A stretch of DNA of 64,000 nucleotides from Brevundimonas sp. UBA6550 (GTDB lineage: Bacteria > Pseudomonadota > Alphaproteobacteria > Caulobacterales > Caulobacteraceae), in contig NZ_DJKE01000001.1 in the NCBI RefSeq assembly GCF_002434505.1, positions 124,001 to 188,000 on the forward strand. The letters are read 5' to 3'. Positions within the stretch are counted from its first letter, which is position 1. Each line of letters opens with the position of its first letter. The position numbers and the translations under genes were made by a program. Positions 24,186 through 32,373 of the stretch are shown here, in pieces. The notes below the pieces were generated by a model that ran no database searches, was not told the DNA's origin, and saw only the letters and a list, made by a program, of their open reading frames with translations.

Positions 24186-24811
24186 CCGCCCACCGCGCCA
24201 ACCCCATTCCCAACATCCTGACCGGCGCGCGCCTGGCCGCCGGGGTGGTGATGTTCCTGATCCTGGCGGGCGCGACCAGCGGCTTCCCCCTGGCCGATCA
24301 GTGGATGAGCCCCGACGACCAGTTCGCCCTCTATCGCGTCGCCTTCTGGATCTTCGTCATCGCCGCCTCGACCGACTGGATCGACGGCTTCCTGGCCCGG
24401 CGCTGGAACGCCACCACCCGCTGGGGCGCCATCCTGGACCCTATCGCGGACAAGGTTCTGGTGACCGGCGCCATCCTGGGCGTGCTGACGTCCGGCTCCG
24501 TGCCGCAGATCATCATTCCCTGCGGCCTGATCCTGTTCCGCGAGTTCGCCGTCTCGGCCCTGCGCGAGACCATGGCCGGGCGGATCGAACTGCCCGTCAC
24601 CCTGGCCGCCAAGTGGAAGACCACGCTGCAGCTGGTCGCCCTGGGCTGCCAGCTGTTCGCCCGCAACTGGGACGGCTTCGGCCTGTCGCTGGACTGGCTG
24701 GAGAATTTCCAGTTCTTCTCGGACGTGCTGATCTGGCTGGCCGCCATCATCACCCTGTGGACCGGCTGGCAGTATTTCCACGAAGCCCGCCGCCAGATGC
24801 GGGACCTTTAG
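24182..24811 (+). CDS. pgsA: CDP-diacylglycerol-glycerol-3-phosphate 3-phosphatidyltransferase
   Basis: PgsA makes phosphatidylglycerol-phosphate from CDP-diacylglycerol and glycerol-3-phosphate at the inner membrane, the committed step to phosphatidylglycerol and cardiolipin. The 209-residue product has the CDP-alcohol phosphotransferase signature D-G-x2-A-R-x8-G-x3-D-x3-D (DGFLARRWNATTRWGAILD and on). The start (PIPNILTGARLAAGVVMFLIL) is typical, and there are about five membrane helices. ATG 24182 overlaps the toxin stop, so its translation may depend on the toxin operon unless an internal promoter exists. Confidence 0.95.
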   Translation: MTAHRANPIPNILTGARLAAGVVMFLILAGATSGFPLADQWMSPDDQFALYRVAFWIFVIAASTDWIDGFLARRWNATTRWGAILDPIADKVLVTGAILGVLTSGSVPQIIIPCGLILFREFAVSALRETMAGRIELPVTLAAKWKTTLQLVALGCQLFARNWDGFGLSLDWLENFQFFSDVLIWLAAIITLWTGWQYFHEARRQMRDL

Positions 24812-25326
24812 GGCCGCAGCGTCAGGCCCGTCGGCGTGGCCTCGAAGGCCGACAGGCGACCCAGGTAGCTCATGCCCAGCAGGGAGTATTCCAGCCCCTG
24901 CTCGACCACCAGCGCCTCGACCCGATCCACGCGCGCCCCGGCGACCGAGACGGTGTTCAGCCGCACCGGCGCGGCGCGCACCATGCCAGACGCCGTCTGG
25001 ATCCGGCCGGTGAAGCTCGCCGGTTCCGGGGCGACGCCCAGCCGCCCGGCATCGGCCCGCGTCAGGACCACGACGCTGGCGCCGGTATCGACCAGCACCC
25101 GCACCGCCCGTCCGTCGATCCGGGCCTGGGCCCAGTAGTGGCCGTCTTCGGCCTTGACCACCTGGGCGGCCGTTGCGACCGCGGCCGGCGCCGTGACAGG
25201 GACGGGGGCGGTCGCCGCCTGGGCCGCCCCGTCGCCCTCCAGATGCCGGATCGTCAGCGCCGTGGCGAAGGACGCCGTCAGGGCGACGCCGAACACGATG
25301 ACGGACTGGAAGTCGATGCGGATCAT
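24808..25326 (-). CDS. Retroviral-type (clan AA) aspartic protease, membrane-anchored
   Basis: A 172-residue protein with an N-terminal membrane anchor or signal (about 7-26, SVIVFGVALTASFATALTI). A short Ala/Pro/Val linker precedes one retropepsin-like domain from about 58. Catalytic Asp80 is in VLVDTGASVVVLT and the second conserved region is SLLGMSYLGRL. This matches the TIGR02281 type of bacterial single-domain aspartic proteases, probably active as dimers in the periplasm. It is convergent with pgsA, the two stops overlapping by four bases. Confidence 0.88.
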   Translation of the reverse strand: MIRIDFQSVIVFGVALTASFATALTIRHLEGDGAAQAATAPVPVTAPAAVATAAQVVKAEDGHYWAQARIDGRAVRVLVDTGASVVVLTRADAGRLGVAPEPASFTGRIQTASGMVRAAPVRLNTVSVAGARVDRVEALVVEQGLEYSLLGMSYLGRLSAFEATPTGLTLRP

Positions 25327-25402
25327 GCCCCCTGTCTAGCGGGGCGATCTTTGGATGCCGTGAAACGACGTGGCTGACGAAAGCTTAAAACCCCAGGACC
25401 GA

Positions 25403-25624
25403 TCAGGCCAGTTTCGCCGGATCGATCCGGTCCCGTCGCCCGGGCAGGTCGGCCATCACGGCGGCCCGCTCGTCGTCGCTAAGGCCCCGCCAGCCGGCGA
25501 TCTCCTTCAGGGTGCGAAAGCATCCCAGGCACAGGCCGCTCTCCCCATCGACCGCGCACACCATGACGCAGGGGCTGGCGATGGCCTTGGGCGGACCGGG
25601 ACGAGCGGGATTGGGCGTGGTCAT
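25403..25624 (-). CDS. DUF1289 small Cys-rich protein
   Basis: A 73-residue DUF1289 protein with the family's four cysteines (SPCVMVC ... LCLGCFRTLKEIAGW), probably a metal-binding or Fe-S-like site. The C-terminal ADLPGRRDRID is also usual. Function is unknown. It starts at ATG 25624, divergent from a small ORF on the other strand. Confidence 0.9.
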   Translation of the reverse strand: MTTPNPARPGPPKAIASPCVMVCAVDGESGLCLGCFRTLKEIAGWRGLSDDERAAVMADLPGRRDRIDPAKLA

Positions 25625-25665
25625 TGTGACATCGGAACGAAAAACACTCCGACTCCTGACGAATA

Positions 25666-25677
25666 AATTTGCAAATT
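25666..25677. promoter_or_regulatory. 12-bp perfect palindrome in a divergent promoter region
   Basis: AATTTG/CAAATT is a perfect palindrome in an AT-rich patch between the DUF1289 gene (leftward) and the 50-residue ORF (rightward). It is a possible operator for either gene; no regulator is identified. Confidence 0.35.
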
Positions 25678-25780
25678 CACGAAAGTGTCTTATGTTGTCC
25701 GATGACGCGAAACGACTGACGGTGGAATCCCATTGGTACGACGTGTCTCTTTTCATCGTTCTGCGAAAGGAGACGCCAAG

Positions 25781-25933
25781 ATGAACGATAAGGAGCGTAA
25801 CCTCCAACACGCCATGATGTCCTTCGCCCTGTGGGGCGGGATGCTGGTCAACAGTCGGCATATGCCGTCGAACTCGGGCCGGGTGGTCAGCCATCCGTCC
25901 AACTTCGTACCCTATACGATCAAGAAACGCTGA
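25781..25933 (+). CDS. 50-residue hypothetical protein
   Basis: A short gene whose ATG 25781 is preceded by AAAGGAG at a good distance (about 10 bases). The product is basic at its C-terminus (PYTIKKR) and has a weakly hydrophobic middle (AMMSFALWGGMLVN). It is followed 24 bases later by a strong Rho-independent terminator. Well-formed ribosome binding site plus terminator argue for a real transcript. I recognise no family. Confidence 0.55.
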   Translation: MNDKERNLQHAMMSFALWGGMLVNSRHMPSNSGRVVSHPSNFVPYTIKKR

Positions 25934-25956
25934 CGGCCTTTGCGGCCCAAGCCTGA

Positions 25957-25984
25957 AAAAGCCCCGGTCACGACCGGGGCTTTT
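25957..25984 (+). terminator. Rho-independent terminator after the 50-residue ORF
   Basis: AAAAGCCCCGGTC-AC-GACCGGGGCTTTT: ten-base GC-rich arms flanked by an A-run and a T-run, so it can work in either direction. It mainly ends the short transcript upstream. Confidence 0.85.
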
Positions 25985-26050
25985 GCAATTGCGGCCTTGC
26001 CTAACCCTGCGGCGCCGGTCGATGACGGGCGCGAACATCGGAGACGACGC

Positions 26051-26848
26051 ATGGGCCTGATCGCCGAAGAGAGACGGGGCGCGATCCTGATCTGGACGCT
26101 GGACCGCGAGGCGCGGCTGAACGCCCTGCCCGATCTGGGCGACGGGGACGAGGTGGCGGCGGCGTGCGAGCGGGTCAACGCCGATCCGTCCGTCCGCTGC
26201 GTGGTGCTGACCGGCGCCGGGCGCGCCTTCTCGGCCGGCGGCGACCTGACGGCCATGCGCGACCGGCGCGACCTGTTCGAGGGATCGGGCGCGGCGATCC
26301 GCGAACGCTATCGCCGCGTCGTGCACCGGATCGTGCGGTCGCTGTACGGGCTGGAGGTTCCGTTGATCGCCGCCGTCAACGGGGCGGCCATGGGGCTGGG
26401 CTGCGACATCGCGGGTCTGGGCGATATCCGCATCGCCTCGGACCGCGCCAGCTTCGGCGTGCCGTTCCTGAAGCTGGGCATCATCCCCGGCGACGGGGGA
26501 TCGTGGCTGCTGCCGCGCAACATCGGCTACGCCCGCGCCGCCGAGCTGCTGTTCACCGCCCGGTCCATTGACGCCGCGACTGCGGCCGAATGGGGCCTAG
26601 TCAACCGGGTCGTCGCGCACGACAGCCTGATGGACGAGGCCCTGACCACCGCCGCCCAGGTCGCGGCCCAGCCGCCCCAGGCCCTGCGCATGGCCAAGAC
26701 CCTGCTGCGCCAGGGCCGGGACACGACCTTCGATCAGATGCTGGAGATGTCGGCGGCCATGCAGGCCCTGGCCCACCTGACCGACGACCATCAGGAAGGC
26801 GTCGGCGCCGTGCTGGAAAAGCGACCGGGCGATTTCACAGGAAACTGA
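26051..26848 (+). CDS. Enoyl-CoA hydratase/isomerase (crotonase) family protein
   Basis: A 265-residue crotonase-fold protein. The first oxyanion-hole loop is GAGRAFSAGGDLTAM (about 55-69) and the second lies in NGAAMGLGCDIAGLGDIRIAS (about 112-132). The next part reads FGVPFLKLGIIPGDGGSWLLPRNIG. The first catalytic Glu of classical hydratases (in a PEI-type motif) is replaced by PFL, whereas RAAELLFTA keeps the second. Hydratase activity is therefore doubtful and another crotonase reaction is possible. ATG 26051 is chosen for alignment with family starts. It is monocistronic and ends before a bidirectional terminator. Confidence 0.87.
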   Translation: MGLIAEERRGAILIWTLDREARLNALPDLGDGDEVAAACERVNADPSVRCVVLTGAGRAFSAGGDLTAMRDRRDLFEGSGAAIRERYRRVVHRIVRSLYGLEVPLIAAVNGAAMGLGCDIAGLGDIRIASDRASFGVPFLKLGIIPGDGGSWLLPRNIGYARAAELLFTARSIDAATAAEWGLVNRVVAHDSLMDEALTTAAQVAAQPPQALRMAKTLLRQGRDTTFDQMLEMSAAMQALAHLTDDHQEGVGAVLEKRPGDFTGN

Positions 26849-26874
26849 ACGGGACCGCTGATCGCCCCCAAACG

Positions 26875-26900
26875 AAAAAGGGGCGCCGCAGCGCCCCCTT
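26875..26900. terminator. Bidirectional terminator between convergent genes
   Basis: GGGGCGC-CGCA-GCGCCCC with an A-run before and CTT after, between the crotonase gene and the convergent membrane-fusion-protein gene. The A-run gives a T-tract for the leftward transcript. Confidence 0.75.
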
Positions 26901-26924
26901 CCCCCGATCGATCGGCAGAGCCGC

Positions 26925-27938
26925 CTACTTCTGGCCCGCCGGGCGCATGGCGGCGGACGGGCCGACGCCGGCCTGGACCGGACGGGCGACGCCTGCCTTC
27001 TGACCAGGCTTCATGAACTTCACCAGAACGCGCTGGCCGATCAGGAAGGGCGTGTTGTCGGCCGAGACCACCACCTCGACCACCCGCTCGTCTGTGCGGG
27101 CCGAGGGGTCTTCGGACTGCAGCTGACGGGCGCCGAACACGGCGGCGCGGCGCAGCACGCGGCCCACGGTGATCTTGGTGGGATCGCCCTCCGGGGTCAG
27201 TTCGACCTCCTGACCGACCGTGACATTGGGGATGTCGGCCTCGACGATTTCGGCGCGGACGATGCGGTCGGTGTCCGGCTCCAGATCGAACATGGCCGTC
27301 ACGTTCAGGGTCGATGCGCCGGCGCCGGGCTGGGCGTAGCGACGGGCGATCCGACCGTCCATCGGCGCGCGGATGACGGTCAGTTCCTGGTTGTAGCGGG
27401 CCTCGGCCAGACGCGACTGGGCCGTCTGGATGGCGGCGTCCTGAGAGGCGATGCGCGCCTCGGCCTGGGCGATCTGATCGCGCGCCTGGTCCAGCCGCTG
27501 GGCCGCGACATTGTTGGTGGCCGACAGTTTCGACAGGCGGTCGTATTCGCGCCGGGCCGTGGTCAGTTCGACCCGCGACATCCCCAGCTGGGCGCGCGCC
27601 TCGGTGACGGCGGCGGCGGCGCTCTGGGCGGCCAGGCGCGTCTCGTCGTCTTCCTGGCGGGCCAGGATCTGGCCGGCGACGACGCGGTCGCCCTCGTTGA
27701 CCAGCACCTCGCGCACCACGCCGCCGCGACGGGCGGCGACCTTGATCACCCCGCCCTCGACGTCGGCCTTGCCGTTGGCGATGGCGGCGTAGGGGCTGTC
27801 GATCTTCTGGGACGCCTCCTTCTCCTGCTGCGCCTTCTTGGCGGCCCCGGCCTTGGAGAAGGCCATGAAGCCCCCGACCAGCAGCACGATCAGGACCAGT
27901 CCGATCCAGAGCCATTTGTTCTTTAGGAAGGCGGGCAT
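26925..27938 (-). CDS. HlyD-family periplasmic adaptor of an ABC exporter (DevB-like)
   Basis: A 337-residue membrane-fusion protein: one N-terminal membrane helix (about 9-27), then a barrel-sandwich hybrid half-motif (GGVVREVLVNEGDRVVAGQILAR). A coiled-coil hairpin (about 95-190, rich in Ala/Arg/Glu/Gln) and the second half-motif (LTVIRAPMDGRIARR) follow. It links an inner-membrane ABC exporter to the outer membrane. It is the third gene of a leftward operon after the permease and ATPase, the DevBCA/MacAB-like arrangement, although here the adaptor comes last. Confidence 0.92.
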   Translation of the reverse strand: MPAFLKNKWLWIGLVLIVLLVGGFMAFSKAGAAKKAQQEKEASQKIDSPYAAIANGKADVEGGVIKVAARRGGVVREVLVNEGDRVVAGQILARQEDDETRLAAQSAAAAVTEARAQLGMSRVELTTARREYDRLSKLSATNNVAAQRLDQARDQIAQAEARIASQDAAIQTAQSRLAEARYNQELTVIRAPMDGRIARRYAQPGAGASTLNVTAMFDLEPDTDRIVRAEIVEADIPNVTVGQEVELTPEGDPTKITVGRVLRRAAVFGARQLQSEDPSARTDERVVEVVVSADNTPFLIGQRVLVKFMKPGQKAGVARPVQAGVGPSAAMRPAGQK

Positions 27939-27965
27939 GACGGCAGGGTCCGTTCGAGAGAGGGC

Positions 27966-28721
27966 TTAGTGGGACGCCAGCTGGGCGTCGGGATTGGGGA
28001 TGCGGCGCTGATCGTCCAGGATCTTGCCGTCCTCGATGTGAATGACGCGATCGGCCCAGGCCTCCAGGCGCGGGTCGTGGGTCACGCAGATGACGGCGGC
28101 GCCGTGTTCGGTGGCGGCGCGACGCAACAGACGGATCACGACCTGGCCGTTCTCCCCGTCCAGGGCCGAGGTCGGTTCGTCGGCGAACAGGATCTGCGGG
28201 TTCTTGGCCAGGGCGCGGGCGATGGCGACGCGCTGCTTCTCGCCGCCCGACAGGGCGCTGGGCCGCTGGTTCAGGCGATGGCCCAGCCCGACTTCCTCAA
28301 GGGCGGTGGTGGCCCGCGCCTTGGCCTCGGACTTGGACAGGCCCTGGTATTTCAGCACCGTCATCACCTGCTGCAGCGCCGTCAGCGATGGGAACAGGTT
28401 GAAGCCCTGGAAGATGAAGCCGCAGTGGTCCAGCCGGAACTTGTCGATCCGACCCGAGCCGTATTTCCACAGGTCGTCGACGTCCAGGATGTCGACCCGG
28501 CCCTCCTCGGGCTTCAGCAGGCCCGACAGATTGGCGATCAGGGTCGACTTGCCCGAGCCGGACGGCCCCATGACCATGGTCAGGTCGCCGTGGCGGGCGT
28601 CGAAGTCCACGCCCTTCAACACCTCGACCCAGCTGCGGCCGGTCTTGAACCGCTTGACCAGCCCCTTGGCCTCGATGGCGAAATCGCCGTGCTTGCCGTG
28701 CGTCGTGGTATGAGAGGTCAT
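27966..28721 (-). CDS. ABC transporter ATP-binding protein (DevA/LolD-like)
   Basis: A 251-residue ATPase with Walker A GPSGSGKST (about 51-59), Q-loop in FIFQGFNLFPSLT, signature LSGGEKQRVAIARAL (about 154), Walker B ILFADEPTSAL and the switch His in VTHDPRLEAWADRV. It pairs with the overlapping FtsX-type permease. The set resembles the DevA/MacB-type lipid or peptide exporters. ATG 28721 overlaps the permease stop by four bases. Confidence 0.94.
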   Translation of the reverse strand: MTSHTTTHGKHGDFAIEAKGLVKRFKTGRSWVEVLKGVDFDARHGDLTMVMGPSGSGKSTLIANLSGLLKPEEGRVDILDVDDLWKYGSGRIDKFRLDHCGFIFQGFNLFPSLTALQQVMTVLKYQGLSKSEAKARATTALEEVGLGHRLNQRPSALSGGEKQRVAIARALAKNPQILFADEPTSALDGENGQVVIRLLRRAATEHGAAVICVTHDPRLEAWADRVIHIEDGKILDDQRRIPNPDAQLASH

Positions 28722-29884
28722 CGCAGCAGATCCGCAGGCTGGCTCTTCTTCAGGACGCCCAGCGACAGGAAACCGGAGCCCAGGGCGATCAGCACCAGCA
28801 TGGCCGAAACCATCAGCACCATCGTCGGGGGGAAGGCCATGGTCAGGCCCGTGCCGGCCGCCAGCAGGCTGACCAGCCACGTCAGGACATAGGCCGCCAG
28901 CACGCCGGCGATGCCGACCCAGAAGCTGAGCTCCAGCACGATCCGGCGCAGCGACCCCATCGACACGCCCAGCGCCCGCAGCGAGGCGAACTCCTTGATG
29001 TTGGCCATGATGGCGCCGCGCAGCGTCTGCCAGGTGATGGCCACGCCGATCAGGATGCCCAGGAACAGCGAGAAGCCCAGCATGATGGCGATGAAGCTCT
29101 CCTTCATCATCGCGCCTTCGTTGGCCTTGGCCAGGTCCTGACGGGTCCAGGCCTTGAACTGGCCGTTGGCGATGGCGTTCAACTGGGCCACGACGATGGT
29201 CGCGCGGGCGGGGTTCTTGATCTGAACCATCAGCGGCCCGACCCGCTCGCCGGTGTTGGCCTCGCCCAGCATCCGCAGGGTGTCGCGCGACATGACCACC
29301 GTGGCCTGCATCATGTTGGGATAGCCCTGGGTGACGGCGGCGACCCTCACGGTCTTGCCGTTATAGGACGCCTGATCGCCCAGCTTGACGCCTAGACGCC
29401 CCAGGGCGGTTTGGTCGATCGCCACGGCGTAGGGCTGGCGCAGCGCCTCGACCAGGTCGTCGGAATAGTCGGTCGGCACCGTCACGGCGCCCGGCACGGC
29501 GTCGATGGTGGTGACGTTGACGAACTCCATCTTCTTGGCGCCCTGGGAATCCTTGCCCTGGGCGTCCTGATCCTTGACGATGTTCTGCCAGCGACCGCCC
29601 GAACCATCCAGGTCGGCGACGGCGACCACCTCCGGGTGCTGATAGACCACCGGCATGATGCGGCGCGGCACGCCCGACGGGCCGCCGTTGAACAGGGCCG
29701 TGGCGCCGGGGCTGAGGATCATGATGTCGGCGCGCGCACGGTCGATCTGGGCCGTGAACGCCTTGCCGATGCCCATGAACATACCGACCTGGGCCAGGAC
29801 CAGCAGGCCCGAGAAGGCCAGCGCCACGATGGCGGCCATGTAGCGGCGCCATTCGTAAAGCAGCGTTGAAAGTGCAAGCGACAT
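28718..29884 (-). CDS. FtsX-like ABC permease (DevC-like)
   Basis: A 388-residue permease with a first membrane helix at about 16-38 and a large periplasmic domain (about 40-265). Three more helices follow (about 268-290, 318-345, 355-378), the MacB/FtsX topology. The DevC-like N-terminus (LYEWRRYMAAIVALAFSGLLVLAQVGMFMGI) and the conserved EFASLRALGVS coupling helix are present. It is the first gene of a three-gene exporter operon; the substrate is unknown. Confidence 0.9.
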   Translation of the reverse strand: MSLALSTLLYEWRRYMAAIVALAFSGLLVLAQVGMFMGIGKAFTAQIDRARADIMILSPGATALFNGGPSGVPRRIMPVVYQHPEVVAVADLDGSGGRWQNIVKDQDAQGKDSQGAKKMEFVNVTTIDAVPGAVTVPTDYSDDLVEALRQPYAVAIDQTALGRLGVKLGDQASYNGKTVRVAAVTQGYPNMMQATVVMSRDTLRMLGEANTGERVGPLMVQIKNPARATIVVAQLNAIANGQFKAWTRQDLAKANEGAMMKESFIAIMLGFSLFLGILIGVAITWQTLRGAIMANIKEFASLRALGVSMGSLRRIVLELSFWVGIAGVLAAYVLTWLVSLLAAGTGLTMAFPPTMVLMVSAMLVLIALGSGFLSLGVLKKSQPADLLR

Positions 29885-30108
29885 GAACCGGCGGTTCCCC
29901 CGAACTGGGTGCTATCTGACCGCGAGCCATCGCACCGCCAAGTTAAATCGCAGTAAGGCTTGGGTCGTGTTCGGGCCGGCCTGATCGGTTGCGCCGTATT
30001 GAACAGGAGACTAAGGCCCGTGCAGCCCTTGGCGCCGGCCTATTGTCGGCGCTAGTTACAACATAACAGATGGGACAGGCCGTCCCACGCTTCGGGAAAC
30101 ACGCCGCC

Positions 30109-32202
30109 ATGTCCTTGCCCTCGCTTCGTCTCACCGCCTCGCTGGCCGCCCTGGGCGCCGCGACCGCCGTCCTGTCGGCGCCCGCCTCCCCCGCCAAGGC
30201 CGACGAGGGGATGTGGACCTTCGACAACTTCCCCATCGCCACGGTGAACCAAAAGTACGGCACCAACATCGACCAGGCCTGGCTGGACCGGGTTCGCAAC
30301 GCCGCCGTCCGCCTGCAGGGCTGCTCGGCCTCGCTGGTGTCGGGCGAAGGTCTGGTGCTGACCAACCACCACTGCGTCGTCTCGTGCGTGCAGGACCTGT
30401 CCACGGCCCAGAACGACTACGTCAAGAACGGCTGGATGCCCGGCTCCCGCGAGGAAGAGAAGAAATGCCCCGGTCAGACGGCCGAAATCCTGACCGACAT
30501 CACCGACGTCACCGACCGCGTCGTGGGCGCCGGCGCCGGGCTTGAGGGCGCCGCCTTCGTCCAGGCCCGCGCGGCCGAGATCGACAAGATCCAGAAGGAG
30601 GTCTGCGGCGACGACCAGAAGCTGACCTGCCAGGTCATCAGCTTCTATCGCGGCGGCCAGTACAAGCTGTACAAGTTCCGCAAATACGACGACGTGCGCC
30701 TGGTCTTCGCGCCCGAGTTCCAGGCGGCCTTCTTCGGCGGCGACCCGGACAACTTCAACTTCCCCCGCTACGCCCTCGACGCCGGTTTCCTGCGCATCTA
30801 CGAGGACGGCAAGCCGGTCGCCACGCCGAACCACCTGACCTGGAACGCCAATGCGCCCAAGGACGGCGACGTCACCTTCGTCGCGGGCAACCCCGGCTCG
30901 ACCCAGCGCCTGCTGACGGTGGCCCAGTTGGAGGCGCTGCGCGATCAGCAGATGCCGCTGACCCTGATCCAGTCGTCCGAACTGCGCGGCCGCCTGCTGG
31001 AATATTCGACCACCGGCGAAGAGGCCAAGCGCGTCACCGTCGATCCGCTGTTCGGCCTGGAGAACAGCTTCAAGGTCTTCTACGGCCAGCAGGGCGCCCT
31101 GACCGATCCGGCCTTCATGGCCACCAAGCGCAATGAAGAGCAGGAACTGCGCCAGCGCGTCGCCGCCGACCCGGCCCTGGCCCAGCGCATCGGCGATCCC
31201 TGGGCCGATCTGGAGCGCGTCTCGACCGCCCAGCGCGACCTGTATCTGCCCTATCGCCAGCTGGAATCGGCGGCGGGCCAGCGGTCGCAGCTGTACAGCT
31301 ACGCCAAGGCCATCGTTCGCGCCTCCAAGGAGCGGGCCAAGCCGGTGGCCGAGCGCCGCGCCGGCTATTCGGACGCCGACATCGCCTCGCTGGGCCGCCG
31401 TCTGGCGACCGAGACGCCGATCTCGACCGACCTGGAGAAGATCTTCCTGGACTTCTGGCTGTCCAAGACCCGCGAGTATCTGACCGTCGACAACGCCAAC
31501 GTTAAGGCGCTGCTGGGCAAGGAAAGTCCCGAACAGGTGGCCCAGCGCCTGATCGACGGCACGCGCCTGGCCGATCCCGCCTTCCGAGCCCAGGCCCTGG
31601 CCATGACGCCGGAGCAGCTGGCCGCCTCGGGCGATCCGCTGATCGCCTTCGTCCTGGCCAATGACGACGCGGCCCAGGCCGTGCGCACCCAGTGGGAATC
31701 GGCGGTGTCCGGCCCGACCAGCCGCGCGGGCGAAAAGATCGCCCAGGCCCGGTTCGCGGTTTACGGCACCAACCTGTATCCCGACGCGACCTTCTCCCTG
31801 CGCCTGTCCTACGGCCAGGTGAAGGGCTGGACCTATCGCGGCGTGACGGTGGAGCCCTTCACCCACATCGGCGGCCTCTACGAGCGCAACACCGGCGCCG
31901 AGCCGTTCAATGCGGCGACCGACTGGCTGGCGGCCGAGAACAAGGTGAACAAGGCGACCGTCTATGACTTCGTCTCGACCAACGACATCATCGGCGGCAA
32001 CTCGGGCTCGCCGGTGATCAACGCCAAGGGCGAAGTCATCGGCGCCGCCTTCGACGGCAACATCCACTCGCTGGGCGGCAGCTTCGGTTACGACCCCGAG
32101 CTGAACCGCACGGTGACGGTCTCGACCGCCGCCATCACCGAGGCCCTGCGCAACGTCTACAACCAGCCGCGCCTGCTGCGCGAACTGGGCGTGCGTCGCT
32201 AA
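30109..32202 (+). CDS. S46 family dipeptidyl-peptidase (first of a tandem pair)
   Basis: A 697-residue periplasmic serine exopeptidase of family S46 (DPP7/DPP11), which removes dipeptides from peptide N-termini. A signal peptide ends near residue 32 (SPAKA-DEGMW). The catalytic His region is GLVLTNHHC (about 82-90) and the catalytic Ser is Ser632 in GGNSGSP, followed by the pocket loop GAAFDGNIHSLGGSFGYD. The start codon is ATG 30109, matching a normal leader; ATG 30070 is a weaker alternative. It is followed by a homologous gene in the same direction. Confidence 0.95.
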   Translation: MSLPSLRLTASLAALGAATAVLSAPASPAKADEGMWTFDNFPIATVNQKYGTNIDQAWLDRVRNAAVRLQGCSASLVSGEGLVLTNHHCVVSCVQDLSTAQNDYVKNGWMPGSREEEKKCPGQTAEILTDITDVTDRVVGAGAGLEGAAFVQARAAEIDKIQKEVCGDDQKLTCQVISFYRGGQYKLYKFRKYDDVRLVFAPEFQAAFFGGDPDNFNFPRYALDAGFLRIYEDGKPVATPNHLTWNANAPKDGDVTFVAGNPGSTQRLLTVAQLEALRDQQMPLTLIQSSELRGRLLEYSTTGEEAKRVTVDPLFGLENSFKVFYGQQGALTDPAFMATKRNEEQELRQRVAADPALAQRIGDPWADLERVSTAQRDLYLPYRQLESAAGQRSQLYSYAKAIVRASKERAKPVAERRAGYSDADIASLGRRLATETPISTDLEKIFLDFWLSKTREYLTVDNANVKALLGKESPEQVAQRLIDGTRLADPAFRAQALAMTPEQLAASGDPLIAFVLANDDAAQAVRTQWESAVSGPTSRAGEKIAQARFAVYGTNLYPDATFSLRLSYGQVKGWTYRGVTVEPFTHIGGLYERNTGAEPFNAATDWLAAENKVNKATVYDFVSTNDIIGGNSGSPVINAKGEVIGAAFDGNIHSLGGSFGYDPELNRTVTVSTAAITEALRNVYNQPRLLRELGVRR

Positions 32203-32212
32203 GAAGAAAATC

Positions 32213-32360
32213 CTTCTCCCTTCGGGGGAGAAGGTGGCTCGCGCAAGCGAGACGGATGAGGGGGCTGGTTGACCCAGGCCCCCTTTTTCCATTTTGAATG
32301 CGGACAGAGCCCCCTCATCCGAGCCCTTCGGGCCCACCTTCTCCCCCGGGGGGAGAAGGA
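32213..32360. repeat. Facing pair of REP-like palindromic repeats
   Basis: Left copy 32213-32268 (CCTTCTCCC, GGGGGAGAAGG, GGCTCGCGCAAGCGAGAC, GGATGAGGGGGCTGG) and right copy 32309-32360 in inverse orientation form a long interrupted inverted repeat. It fills the gap between the two S46 genes. The last bases of the right copy run directly into the next gene's ribosome binding region. Confidence 0.8.
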
Positions 32361-32373
32361 TCAGGAGTTTTCC

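Noticed and set aside
29944..29959. Possible CtrA box (TTAA-N7-TAAG)
   Set aside because: The second half does not match TTAA, and nothing else in the S46 promoter supports cell-cycle control.
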